DNA of 39,268 nt from Lachnospiraceae bacterium G41 (GTDB lineage: Bacteria; Bacillota; Clostridia; Lachnospirales; Lachnospiraceae): contig FNEU01000008.1 in assembly GCA_900100245.1 (NCBI GenBank), positions 110,214 to 149,481 of the forward strand. The letters run 5' to 3'. Below are positions 7,302-15,416 of the stretch, piece by piece. The notes beneath the pieces were generated by a model. That model was not told the origin of the DNA. It worked only from the letters and a program-made list of their open reading frames with translations, and did not search any database. A program made the translations under genes and the position numbers. The first letter of the stretch is position 1; the number at the start of each line of letters is the position of its first letter.

Positions 7302-9023
7302 TTATGTTTCTTTTTCTTTGTTAGCGCTTTTAGCCTTCTCTTCTTCAATCAATTGAGTAAACGCTACTTTACCCACAAGAGTTTTTGGTAGTTCTTTTCT
7401 GAACTCATATTCGAAAGGCCAGGAATACTTTGCAAGATTCTTCTCGCAAACATCTCTAATCTTTTGTCTTATCTCATCTGTGGGCTCATATCCTTCACGA
7501 AGTACGATAAAAGCTTTTGCAACCTGAACCTTAAGCGGATGGTCGATTCCGATTACACACGAAAGAAGTACTTCGGGAACAGAGTCGATAATATTCTCAA
7601 GATACTGAGGATAAATATTGTAGCCCGAGGAAATAATCATTCTCTTGATTCTCTGCTTAAAGAATAAAAATCCGTCCTCATCCATGTATCCCAAATCGCC
7701 GGTATGAAGCCATACCTTACCGTCCTTGTGTAATCTTAAGGTATTGGCGGTTTCTTCAGGCTCGTTTAAGTATCCCTTCATGACAGTAGGCCCTGATAAA
7801 ACAATCTCTCCGTCCTCTCCGTAAGGCATTTCTTCAAGTGTCTCGGGATTAATGACTTTATAATACGTATCGGGATAAGGGATACCTATACTTCCGGCTT
7901 TATATTTGTTAACAGGAATTAAACAGCTTCCTGTAACGCATTCTGTCAGACCGTAACCCTCTCTTACCTTTGCATCCGAACCATGCTCTTCAAGGAACTT
8001 GTCGACCTTTAATTTAAGGCTCTCGGATAGCGAATCTCCTCCGCTGATTACAAGATGAAGGAACGATAAATCAACGCCTTCCATCTTTTTGTTTTTAAGC
8101 ATAACTTCAAAAAGAGACGGCACGCCCGCAATTATATTGGGCTTGTATTTGGTCAAAAGCCTGTCAAATTCTGCGGCGTTAAACTGAGGCAGTATAACAG
8201 CCGTAGCGCCCAGATAAAGCACGGTATGAACACAGATACCGAGTCCGAATCCGTGGAAAACAGGCATAATCGAGAGAATTCTGTCTCCCTCATGAAGCGT
8301 TTTGCAAATCTCCACGCTCTGAATCGCCAGTGCATTGAAATTAAGATTTGTAAGTTCGATACCTTTGGGAAATCCGCTCGTACCGCCCGAATAAAGTATG
8401 GCGGCTGTATCGTTCTTATCGGGCTTATATAACGTCTCACCCGTATACTGTTTGCCGCTCTTTATAAAGTCACTCCATTTGATGTTAATATCACATTTTT
8501 CGAAATGCAGTTTTCTGCCCTTTTTCATAAAATAACCGACACCGATTGCAACGGGCATCGAATCCGCAACACTCACCTGAACTATTTTTTCAAGTTTTGT
8601 TTCAGGTAAAATATGTATGATTTTATTTAAAGCCAGATCGATTGTGACTATAATCCTGCTTTCGGTCAGGTTTACATAATATTTGATTTCGTTTTCGGCC
8701 GACAAAGGATGAATCATATTGGCCACTGCGCCGATTTTATTGACGGCATAAAAAGAAATTAAAGCCTCGGGAGTATTGGGCATGCATATGCTGACGATGT
8801 CCTTGGGCTTTACTCCCATCTGAATAAAGGAGCGCGCTGCAGCGTCTATCTGTTCGAGAAATTCTTTGTAGGTGGCACATTTACCGAAATAATTGTATGC
8901 TGTCAGCCCTTCTCTCTTTTTTGCCGATTCTTCCAAAAGCAGATAAATCGAATATTCAGGATATTCCAGATGTTGTCTTACTCCGTCATATGACGAATAC
9001 CAGGGTGTCTTTACCTGTTCCAT
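7302..9023 (-). CDS. AMP-dependent fatty-acid-CoA ligase (or acyl-ACP synthetase)
   Basis: 573 residues, ANL superfamily. The nucleotide loop is YSGGTSGFPKGIELTN, with GG in place of the more common TSGTTG start. Other motifs: YGLTECVTGS, WLHTGDLGYMDEDG, and IISSGYNIYP; the C-terminal Lys lies in ELPKTLVGKVAFTQL. It is closest in look to long-chain fatty-acid-CoA ligases. The plsC-like gene ends 17 bp upstream, giving an acyl-activation plus acyltransfer pair similar in logic to the two-domain Aas protein, so a role in recycling or importing fatty acids into phospholipid is likely. RBS AAGGACG. The C-terminal tail is Lys/Glu-rich (EEEKAKSANKEKET). Last gene of the long cysS operon. Whether CoA or ACP is the acceptor cannot be told. 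Confidence 0.88.
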   Translation of the reverse strand: MEQVKTPWYSSYDGVRQHLEYPEYSIYLLLEESAKKREGLTAYNYFGKCATYKEFLEQIDAAARSFIQMGVKPKDIVSICMPNTPEALISFYAVNKIGAVANMIHPLSAENEIKYYVNLTESRIIVTIDLALNKIIHILPETKLEKIVQVSVADSMPVAIGVGYFMKKGRKLHFEKCDINIKWSDFIKSGKQYTGETLYKPDKNDTAAILYSGGTSGFPKGIELTNLNFNALAIQSVEICKTLHEGDRILSIMPVFHGFGLGICVHTVLYLGATAVILPQFNAAEFDRLLTKYKPNIIAGVPSLFEVMLKNKKMEGVDLSFLHLVISGGDSLSESLKLKVDKFLEEHGSDAKVREGYGLTECVTGSCLIPVNKYKAGSIGIPYPDTYYKVINPETLEEMPYGEDGEIVLSGPTVMKGYLNEPEETANTLRLHKDGKVWLHTGDLGYMDEDGFLFFKQRIKRMIISSGYNIYPQYLENIIDSVPEVLLSCVIGIDHPLKVQVAKAFIVLREGYEPTDEIRQKIRDVCEKNLAKYSWPFEYEFRKELPKTLVGKVAFTQLIEEEKAKSANKEKET

Positions 9024-9040
9024 TTATACGTCCTTCTTTT

Positions 9041-9679
9041 TTATTTTAAGTATTGTTTTTTTAAGAATAAAAATTTTTCTTTTCGCGGTTTGAAATTGTT
9101 TTCAATCATCATTTGTTTTACGGTGTCGTACAAAAGCTGATTGGCCTCTTCCACTGAAAGATCTTTTATATCCAGCGGTTCACCGTATGTAATCTTTAGC
9201 GTGCGGCTCCTGAATTTGTACTCGCCTGTCACCGCATAAGGTATTAACTTACAGCCCGTCCTCTGTGCCATTACTACGGCTCCCGGCTTAAAAGGAAGCA
9301 GCGTTTCTTCGGTGAAATTTCTCTTTCCCTCAGGTGATACATTTATCGCATAACCTCTGTTTAAGTAATCGACAGCCGCATTTAATGCACCGCCGTTATG
9401 TTTTGCCTTTGTATCCACGGGTATCGAGCCTATCGATTTAAACAGCCATCCGAATTTACCGTCATGCAAATCCTTGTTGGCAAGCGAATGAACCACTCTC
9501 GGTGTAGATGTATAAACATATATTGGATCCAATATGCAGTTGTGATTGCCCGCTATAACGCAGGGTTCTTTCTTGGGTATAACAGATTTGTTCACGTATT
9601 TCGGATTGTAAAGAATCCAAAAAAGTATTGTGAAAAGCGGTTGAAAAAATCTGTATACCAGCGCATCTGATGGTTTCAT
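9041..9679 (-). CDS. PlsC-like 1-acylglycerol-phosphate acyltransferase
   Basis: 212 residues, normal for the short PlsC family. The catalytic HX4D is GNHNCILDPI (His46, Asp51) and the acceptor-phosphate motif is SPEGKRNF, a variant of FPEGTRS. A further conserved block is FKPGAVVMAQRTGCKLIPYAV. A hydrophobic N-terminal stretch (residues 11-25) suggests membrane association. It should transfer an acyl chain to a lysophospholipid or lysophosphatidic acid. The ATG overlaps the stop of the upstream membrane protein gene by 4 bases (ATGA), implying coupled translation, and an acyl-CoA/ACP ligase gene follows. Exact acceptor unknown. Confidence 0.9.
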   Translation of the reverse strand: MKPSDALVYRFFQPLFTILFWILYNPKYVNKSVIPKKEPCVIAGNHNCILDPIYVYTSTPRVVHSLANKDLHDGKFGWLFKSIGSIPVDTKAKHNGGALNAAVDYLNRGYAINVSPEGKRNFTEETLLPFKPGAVVMAQRTGCKLIPYAVTGEYKFRSRTLKITYGEPLDIKDLSVEEANQLLYDTVKQMMIENNFKPRKEKFLFLKKQYLK

Positions 9680-10749
9680 GAAAAGTTTTCTTCCCTGTTT
9701 TTCGCAAACATCTCTTTATATTCTTTTATCTTTTCAGATAAATCATTTATCTTAACAGCACTTGTATCTATCTCTGCCATCATATCTTTTAAATCTTTTT
9801 TGGTCTGATCGATACCTAGCTTATCTGCTACAAAAAGCGCAAATTCAGAATCGGATATATAAGGAAGTTTGGTAATAAAATTGACGAGATTTATAATTAC
9901 CACTATTCCTGTGACCATAAAGAAAATAACAATTACAATATTAAGAATCGGAACCAGCTCAGGTTCGATAAAATTTGAAGAAATAATAAGAGCAATAATG
10001 GTAGCGACATGAAGAAGAATCAGAATAGAAAACCAAATTATACTTTGTTTGCATTTATCTTCATTTATAATCATTCCTTCGACTTCTTTTTCGAGAACCT
10101 TTTTACGGTTGGATAATCTTAAATGCTCAACTTTAAGTTTGTTGAAATCAATCCATTCGTTTGTGACTTCGATATAGTTGTTATAAGCATCAAAATTAAA
10201 ATCGGGCTTTCTTTTACCCGAAGCAATTTCTTCATCAAATATCTTATCGTTCTTTTCCTTAAGTTCAAAATAAGCCTTTGTATTCTCATCAAGCGATGTA
10301 CGATTATCTTTTATATTCTTTTTAAGATTGGATAATTTGGCAAGATTTACAGTCTCTTTTTCATCGAGATTTTCAACGCCGATTTTTTCTGCGAATGCCG
10401 CGCCCGAAGCCGATTTAGATGTTGCGGCAAAAAATCTTACAAGAAAAATAATTGTGTATATAAGAAAGCCGAGAGCAAAAAATCCGAGTCCGCCCGAACC
10501 TAGGTAAATTGCCATGGTAAGCCGCCAGTCGGCTTTTATATTAATAAGATATCCTGAGGATAAAATAATCAAAAAGGCGCAAACAATTATAACGGTAAAA
10601 AATTTTACCGTATATCTCCTCCTTAGTTCGCGAACCCCCTTAGCCTCTGACTCGCAAAGCATTACCTCATTTTCAAGATTGTAAATATCACTTTCCAAAA
10701 ATGATATTTTTTGAAGAAGTCTGTCTTCCTCTTCGGTGGCTACTCTCAT
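9676..10749 (-). CDS. Coiled-coil membrane protein with internal duplication (unknown function)
   Basis: 357 residues, not recognised as a known family. The order is: coiled coil (residues 4-40), two transmembrane helices (about 48-70 and 78-105), a soluble Lys/Glu-rich coiled coil (about 110-240), two more helices (about 247-292), then a final coiled coil (about 300-350). The two halves look like copies. After each helix pair comes an FA-x-K-hydrophobic-G motif (FAEKIGVENLDEKE and FVADKLGIDQTKKD) followed by a heptad-rich segment. No signal peptide and no catalytic motif are visible. Its start overlaps the 76-residue gene upstream, and plsC overlaps its end, both by ATGA. It is therefore translated with a sigma factor operon and lipid genes, and might act in membrane organisation. 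That is a guess. Confidence 0.8.
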   Translation of the reverse strand: MRVATEEEDRLLQKISFLESDIYNLENEVMLCESEAKGVRELRRRYTVKFFTVIIVCAFLIILSSGYLINIKADWRLTMAIYLGSGGLGFFALGFLIYTIIFLVRFFAATSKSASGAAFAEKIGVENLDEKETVNLAKLSNLKKNIKDNRTSLDENTKAYFELKEKNDKIFDEEIASGKRKPDFNFDAYNNYIEVTNEWIDFNKLKVEHLRLSNRKKVLEKEVEGMIINEDKCKQSIIWFSILILLHVATIIALIISSNFIEPELVPILNIVIVIFFMVTGIVVIINLVNFITKLPYISDSEFALFVADKLGIDQTKKDLKDMMAEIDTSAVKINDLSEKIKEYKEMFAKNREENFS

Positions 10750-10976
10750 TTAACCTGTCCCGCTAATCCCCTGATTAATTCAATGTCTTCGGGAGTAAGT
10801 TTAATATTTGACTGAAAAACTTCTCCGTTAGGCATCGTTACCTTCATGTCTATTATACTACCCTCAGTAATTCCCTGATTTTTCAAAGCACCGAGGAATG
10901 AAACAAATCTGGGATGTCTTCCCGAAAACTCGTCCCATTTTTTCTTAAGTGTAAGTAAAGCAGCCGGATTGACCAT
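10746..10976 (-). CDS. Small conserved-looking protein of unknown function
   Basis: 76 residues, starting MVNPAALLTLKKKWDEF. It is soluble, with an N-terminal amphipathic helix (LLTLKKKWDEFSGRHP), a central part GSIIDMKVTMPNGEVFQSNI that looks like a short beta hairpin, and a C-terminal helix (TPEDIELIRGLAGQ). I do not recognise a named domain. The ATG follows the sigH stop codon with no gap (TAAATG), with GGAGG inside the sigH end as ribosome site. Its own end overlaps the next gene by 4 bases. The tight coupling shows it is a real gene and suggests a role linked to sigH or the membrane protein. Confidence 0.8.
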   Translation of the reverse strand: MVNPAALLTLKKKWDEFSGRHPRFVSFLGALKNQGITEGSIIDMKVTMPNGEVFQSNIKLTPEDIELIRGLAGQVK

Positions 10977-11585
10977 TTATCTTTCCTCCAGATATTTACG
11001 TATTTTGTTCTTTGCTCTCTGAAATGCATTGTCGGTGGTTTTTTCGTTCTTCCCCAAAACCTTGGCGATTTCAGATGTTGTAAGGCCGATGATATAAAGG
11101 TCCATTACCTGATATTCCAGTTTGGACAATTCTTTGCCCATAAAAGAAATGATTTCATCGTATTTTTCTTTGTTTATCAGATTATCTTCGGGATTGTAAA
11201 TCTCTGACAGTCCGAGATCTTCCGTCGATAAATTGTTAAATTCGTCATCCGAAGAATCGGTATGAGAAATCGAAAGTCCTTTATTTAAAGGCTCGTTCTT
11301 AGGTGAATTGGAATTTGTTATAGCCGTATAAATATTTCTCTTAACGCAAATCTGCGCAAATGTAGAAAACTTTATATTCTTATGCTCATCGAAATCCCTT
11401 ACGGCTTTAAAAAGCCCTATCATGCCTTCCTGAACAAGATCCTGGTCATCGCCGCCGAGTATGAATAAAGATTTGGAACAGGATAAAACCACACCCTTAT
11501 ACTTGTTTAACAGATAGTCCATGGCACTCTCGTCGTCCCGGCTTAATCTGACAAGTTCCTCGTCGGTTAATAATTCATAATTCAT
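10977..11585 (-). CDS. sigH: RNA polymerase sigma factor SigH-like (sigma-70 family)
   Basis: 202 residues, the length of SigH/Spo0H. Region 2 is residues 8-90, with LLNKYKGVVLSCSKSLF and DLVQEGMIGLFKAVRDFD (core binding) and NIKFSTFAQICVKRNIY (-10 recognition). Region 4 is about 145-200, with LSKLEYQVMDLYIIGLTTSE and NEKTTDNAFQRAKNKIRKYL (-35 helix-turn-helix). A Ser/Asn-rich linker joins them. Position after cysS-mrnC-rlmB is the standard Firmicutes place of sigH. yacP, often found between rlmB and sigH, is missing. In non-sporulating Lachnospiraceae the factor is kept for other uses; sporulation cannot be inferred from it. RBS GGGGAAA. Confidence 0.93.
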   Translation of the reverse strand: MNYELLTDEELVRLSRDDESAMDYLLNKYKGVVLSCSKSLFILGGDDQDLVQEGMIGLFKAVRDFDEHKNIKFSTFAQICVKRNIYTAITNSNSPKNEPLNKGLSISHTDSSDDEFNNLSTEDLGLSEIYNPEDNLINKEKYDEIISFMGKELSKLEYQVMDLYIIGLTTSEIAKVLGKNEKTTDNAFQRAKNKIRKYLEER

Positions 11586-11618
11586 TTGATTTATTTCCCC
11601 AATTTACGAAATTTAAGT

Positions 11619-12359
11619 TTATTGCATTCTCTGCCTTACTATTTCAAAGCAAAGGATTCCTGCAGCCACGGATGCGTTTAACGAATCAATCTGACCTTTC
11701 ATAGGAATAGATGCAACAAAATCGCATTTTTCTTTTACGAGTCTTGAAACGCCCTCTCCCTCAGAACCTACGACAACTCCGATAGGTCCTTTAAGATTAA
11801 GGTTATACATCGTTTCTCCGTCCATATCCGCACAGACGAACCACAATCCTTCTTTCTTTAAATCCTCAATGGTTTTTGAAAGATTGGTTACCTTGGCTAC
11901 AGGTATATAGTTAAGCGCGCCTGCAGATGTTCTGGCAACTGTTGCGGTAAGCCCTACGGCTCTGTTTTTAGGAATGATTACTCCGTGTGCGCCTGCCTGA
12001 TGTGCGCTTCTTATAATCGCACCCAGGTTATGCGGATCCTCGATATTGTCTAAAAGAACGATAAAAGGATCTTCGTTTCTTTCTTTTGCAATATCAAGAA
12101 TATCCGACACCTCTGCATAATCATAAGCGGCCGTAACAGCGATTACGCCCTGATGCTTGCCTGTTTCGGACATATTGTCGAGAAGCTGTTTGTCGACATA
12201 TTTAATCAGACTGCCGGCTTTTTTTGCTTCTCTTTTAATCGTTAAAATCGGTCCGTCCTGACATCCGTCCAATACATAGACCTTATCAACGCATTTACCC
12301 GATCTGAATGCTTCTGTAACGGCATTTCTGCCTTCAATCATGGATTCGTTGTATCCCAT
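11619..12359 (-). CDS. rlmB: 23S rRNA (guanosine-2'-O)-methyltransferase RlmB (TrmH family)
   Basis: 246 residues. The N-terminal substrate-binding domain begins IEGRNAVTEAF. The SPOUT methyltransferase domain follows, with motif 1 LLDNIEDPHNLGAIIRSAHQ, motif 2 IGVVVGSEGEGVSRLV and motif 3 IPMKGQIDSLNASVAAGI. These form the trefoil knot that binds S-adenosylmethionine. The RlmB group 2'-O-methylates a 23S rRNA guanosine (G2251 in E. coli). RBS AAAGGAA 5 bases before the ATG. It lies 12 bp after mrnC in the cysS operon. A paralogous TrmH enzyme with another target cannot be excluded, but gene order favours RlmB. Confidence 0.93.
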   Translation of the reverse strand: MGYNESMIEGRNAVTEAFRSGKCVDKVYVLDGCQDGPILTIKREAKKAGSLIKYVDKQLLDNMSETGKHQGVIAVTAAYDYAEVSDILDIAKERNEDPFIVLLDNIEDPHNLGAIIRSAHQAGAHGVIIPKNRAVGLTATVARTSAGALNYIPVAKVTNLSKTIEDLKKEGLWFVCADMDGETMYNLNLKGPIGVVVGSEGEGVSRLVKEKCDFVASIPMKGQIDSLNASVAAGILCFEIVRQRMQ

Positions 12360-12371
12360 AAAATTCCTTTA

Positions 12372-12797
12372 TTAATCATCTAATTTTTCAAGAGCTGTTT
12401 TAAATAGTTCAAGACATCTGTCAAGTTTACCCGTCAGATATAAATATCCGAAAACCGCTTCAAGGCCTGTGGCCCTGTGATATTCACTGTAAGCCGCACT
12501 CTTTGAATGATTGGCGGTCTTGGCATTCTTGCCTCTTCTGTAAATATCTGCCTCTTCTTCGGTATAATACTGTGTCAGTATCTCAGCGATACGGCTCTGT
12601 GTCTTTGCATTAACCAGTTTGTTCTTATCCTTGGCTAACGCATTAACACTCTTATTGCCTTTGCTTACAACCATGGTTCTTACTATGGTTTCATATACAC
12701 TATCGCCGATAAAAGCGAGAGTCAACGGATTGTAAGTATTAATGTCCGTATCTTTTATTTCAAACTGCTCTTTTATCTTTGCCGGTAAATCTGTCAT
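12372..12797 (-). CDS. mrnC: Mini-ribonuclease 3 (Mini-III)
   Basis: 141 residues, a lone RNase III catalytic domain without the dsRNA-binding domain, which is the definition of Mini-III. Key parts: LAFIGDSVYETIVRTMVV, carrying the catalytic Asp, GNKSVNALAKDKNKLVNAKTQ, and the second acidic helix TGLEAVFGYLYLTGKLDR with its Glu. It matures 23S rRNA precursor in Firmicutes. The ATG abuts the cysS stop codon (TAAATG). The next gene, rlmB, modifies the same rRNA, so the pair is functionally sensible. Confidence 0.95.
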   Translation of the reverse strand: MTDLPAKIKEQFEIKDTDINTYNPLTLAFIGDSVYETIVRTMVVSKGNKSVNALAKDKNKLVNAKTQSRIAEILTQYYTEEEADIYRRGKNAKTANHSKSAAYSEYHRATGLEAVFGYLYLTGKLDRCLELFKTALEKLDD

Positions 12798-14204
12798 TTA
12801 CACTCTCTTCCACTTAACACCTTCACGTGTATCTTCAAGCGCGATACCTTTTTCAAGAAGCTCTGCTCTTATTGCATCAGCCTTGGCAAAATCCTTTGCC
12901 TTTTTAGCTTCTTTACGTTCCTCAATCTTAGCCTCTACATATGCTGTAAGTTCATCGTCAGCACCGTTATTTGCTGCTTCTGTATCTGCTTTTAAAAGAT
13001 CAAGACTTAATACATAGTCATAATCTCCTATGATTGCACGCTTTGTAGCACCGTTAAAGTCTGTCTTTAAAACATCATAAAGAAGCGTGATGCCCATTGC
13101 TGTATTGATGTCATTTCCGACAGTTTCAGCAAATTTGTCATGCCACTCTTTTACGATTGCCTCGTCAACCGCGCCTTCTTCTTTTATGGTTGCAATTTTG
13201 TTCTTTAACTTCTTGTAGGTTACCGTCGCCTGATCAAGTGCCTCATAAGAGAATGTGAGCGGCTTACGGTAATGTGACTGAAGTGCGAAGAATCTGTATG
13301 CAAGGGGGTTATAACCCTTTTCTTCCAAAAGAGATACTGTTAAAAACTCACCCTTACTCTTACTCATCTTACCGGTTTCATCGTTTAAATGATGAACATG
13401 GAACCAGTAATTGCACCACTTGTGGCCGAGGAATGATTCACTCTGTGCGATTTCGTTGGTGTGATGAGGGAAAATATTATCCACTCCGCCGCAGTGAATA
13501 TCCATATATTCACCAAGGTGCTTCATACTGATGCATGAGCATTCAATATGCCATCCGGGATAACCTACGCCCCAGGGGCTGTCCCATTTAAGAGCCTGAT
13601 CTTCAAATTTTGATTTGGTAAACCAAAGTACGAAGTCATTCTTGTTTCTCTTGTTTGTATCTTCGGTAACATCGTCACGAACGCCGACCATTAAATCGTT
13701 CTCGGACTGATTGCCGAATACATAGTATTCTTTAAGCTTGGATGTATCAAAATAAATGTTCTCGCCAGCTTTGTATGCATAGCCCTTTTCAAGCAGAACC
13801 GTAATCATATTGATGAATTCGTCAATGCAGTTGGTTGCGGGTTCTACAACATCGGGAGTTTTGATATTAAGCTTAGCGCAGTCGCTCATAAAAGCATCGG
13901 TATAGAATTTTGCAATCTCCATAACCGTCTTATGCTCACGCTTTGCGCCTTTTAACATCTTATCTTCGCCTGTGTCTGCATCTGATGAAAGATGTCCGAC
14001 ATCGGTGATATTCATTACTCTTTTTACATCATATCCGCTGTAGCGAAGTGTCTTTTCAAGAACATCCTCCATAAGATATGATCTTAAGTTTCCGATATGC
14101 GCAAAATGATATACTGTAGGGCCGCAGGTATACATAGCGACCTTGCCTTCCACATTGGGCTTAAAATCTTCTACGCGTTTTGTAAGTGTATTATATATTT
14201 TCAT
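12798..14204 (-). CDS. cysS: Cysteinyl-tRNA synthetase
   Basis: 468 residues, class I synthetase. It charges tRNA-Cys. The HIGH motif appears as HIGN (residues 36-39) after the zinc ligand Cys27 in TCGPTVYHFAHIGN. Other zinc and active-site parts are HIECSCISMKHLGEYMDIHC and HHTNEIAQSE. The KMSKS loop is GKMSKSKGEF. The C-terminal end carries RAELLEKGIALEDTREGVKW, the tRNA-binding tail. The ATG at 14204 has a GGAG site 6 bases upstream; a TTG at 14216 in frame is less likely as it overlaps that site. First gene of the operon; no T-box is seen in the 170-bp leader region. Confidence 0.98.
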   Translation of the reverse strand: MKIYNTLTKRVEDFKPNVEGKVAMYTCGPTVYHFAHIGNLRSYLMEDVLEKTLRYSGYDVKRVMNITDVGHLSSDADTGEDKMLKGAKREHKTVMEIAKFYTDAFMSDCAKLNIKTPDVVEPATNCIDEFINMITVLLEKGYAYKAGENIYFDTSKLKEYYVFGNQSENDLMVGVRDDVTEDTNKRNKNDFVLWFTKSKFEDQALKWDSPWGVGYPGWHIECSCISMKHLGEYMDIHCGGVDNIFPHHTNEIAQSESFLGHKWCNYWFHVHHLNDETGKMSKSKGEFLTVSLLEEKGYNPLAYRFFALQSHYRKPLTFSYEALDQATVTYKKLKNKIATIKEEGAVDEAIVKEWHDKFAETVGNDINTAMGITLLYDVLKTDFNGATKRAIIGDYDYVLSLDLLKADTEAANNGADDELTAYVEAKIEERKEAKKAKDFAKADAIRAELLEKGIALEDTREGVKWKRV

Positions 14205-14268
14205 AGTCTTCTCCAATTAAATTAATTCTCAGTTTGCAGATCATAAAAGAAATGACCGCAACATACTT

Positions 14269-14297
14269 ATATTACATCATTTCAACCGATTATTCAA
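14269..14297 (-). promoter_or_regulatory. Promoter of the cysS-sigH operon
   Basis: Minus strand: -35 TTGAAT (14292-14297), spacer 17 bp, -10 TAATAT (14269-14274), leader about 60 nt. Confidence 0.6.
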
Positions 14298-14374
14298 TTT
14301 AATTGCTGACAGTGTATCTTCAAATATACATGTATGGTTTTTCGTTTTATCATTACAATCATTTTTATGCCCTC

Positions 14375-15346
14375 TTAATGAAAAACAGCTTCAGCGCGGT
14401 ATTTGGCAAGTATTTCCCTTGAGCCATCCTCGCCGAGTATTAAACAAATGGTAGAAAGCGCATCTCCTTCAAGCGAAGAATGGCTTAAAACGGTTACGCT
14501 CTTAACGTTATTATCAACAGGATATCCTGTCGCTGTATTCAAGATATGATGGTATTTAACACCGTCATATTCGACATATCTTTCGTATGTTCCGCTCGTT
14601 ACCACTGAACAGTCGTATACTTTGAGACTTTCTATTATCTCGCCCGAATTGTCAGGATCTTTAATACCGATATTGTAATCGCTTCCGTCGGGCTTTGTAC
14701 CGATAACAACAACATTTCCGCCGAGCGAAACAATAGCACTTTTAACGCCTTTGGAAACGAGATATTCTTTTATTTTATCAGCGATATAGCCCTTGGCTAT
14801 AAAACCTAAGTCAATTCTTGTTTCAGGGTCATTAAGGCGTACATAATTATCTTCTTCAAGAATTACATTTCGATAATCGACTCTTTTAAGAGCATCCTCT
14901 ATATCCGAATCCGTCGGCTTTTTATTATCAGTATCTCCTAAAAGATTTCCGCTTTCATGCGACAAGCCCCAGACATCCATTAAAGGCGCTACAGTAATAT
15001 CGACGGCACCCTCTGTTTCTTCGCAGAATTCCAGCGCTCTCTGCAAAAGATAATATGTCTCGTGATCAACTTTTATGGGCTCTTTGTTAGCGTGATTAAT
15101 ATTGTAAATATCACTGCCTTCTATTGTAGGTGAGAAAAGATTATCGTATCTTTCGCACATCTTTAGGCACTCGTCAAGATACTTTGAATCCTTAGACGAA
15201 TATACGGTAAGACTTACATAGGTATCAAAATAATAACCGTCCTTTGTTAGAGTCTTTCCGTTTTTACCAAGTAAAAGAACGGCAGCGACAATCCCTGAGG
15301 TAACAAGCAACAATATTAAAATTTGCAAGAGATTCTTTTTGCTCAT
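14375..15346 (-). CDS. apbE: FAD:protein FMN transferase (ApbE)
   Basis: 323 residues. It attaches FMN from FAD to Thr in RnfG and RnfD (and similar proteins) through a phosphoester bond, outside the membrane. Residues 7-27 are a hydrophobic anchor; no lipobox Cys follows, so it seems to be tethered by a helix rather than by lipid. Family motifs: YFDTYVSLTVYS, MDVWGLSHESG, DLGFIAKGYIADKI, SLGGNVVVIG, and HHILNTATGYP near the C-terminus with EGDALST. It ends rather soon after this, at AEAVFH. It lies 70 bp after rnfB, behind a terminator hairpin, so it probably gets part of the rnf transcription. Confidence 0.95.
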   Translation of the reverse strand: MSKKNLLQILILLLVTSGIVAAVLLLGKNGKTLTKDGYYFDTYVSLTVYSSKDSKYLDECLKMCERYDNLFSPTIEGSDIYNINHANKEPIKVDHETYYLLQRALEFCEETEGAVDITVAPLMDVWGLSHESGNLLGDTDNKKPTDSDIEDALKRVDYRNVILEEDNYVRLNDPETRIDLGFIAKGYIADKIKEYLVSKGVKSAIVSLGGNVVVIGTKPDGSDYNIGIKDPDNSGEIIESLKVYDCSVVTSGTYERYVEYDGVKYHHILNTATGYPVDNNVKSVTVLSHSSLEGDALSTICLILGEDGSREILAKYRAEAVFH

Positions 15347-15362
15347 AAAATACCAAAGTTTT

Positions 15363-15393
15363 AAAAAGGTACCGACAAATGCCGATACCTTTT
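15363..15393 (-). terminator. Terminator/attenuator between rnfB and apbE
   Basis: The minus strand forms AAAAGGTATCGGC...GTCGGTACCTTTTT, a stem of about 13 bp with a short U run. It would lower apbE expression relative to the rnf genes. Confidence 0.75.
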
Positions 15394-15416
15394 ATTCTTA
15401 CTTATTCCAAAACTAA

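Noticed and set aside
14205-14374. Search for a T-box or other leader before cysS.
   Set aside because: Only a promoter and A/T-rich sequence seen; no T-box core sequence.
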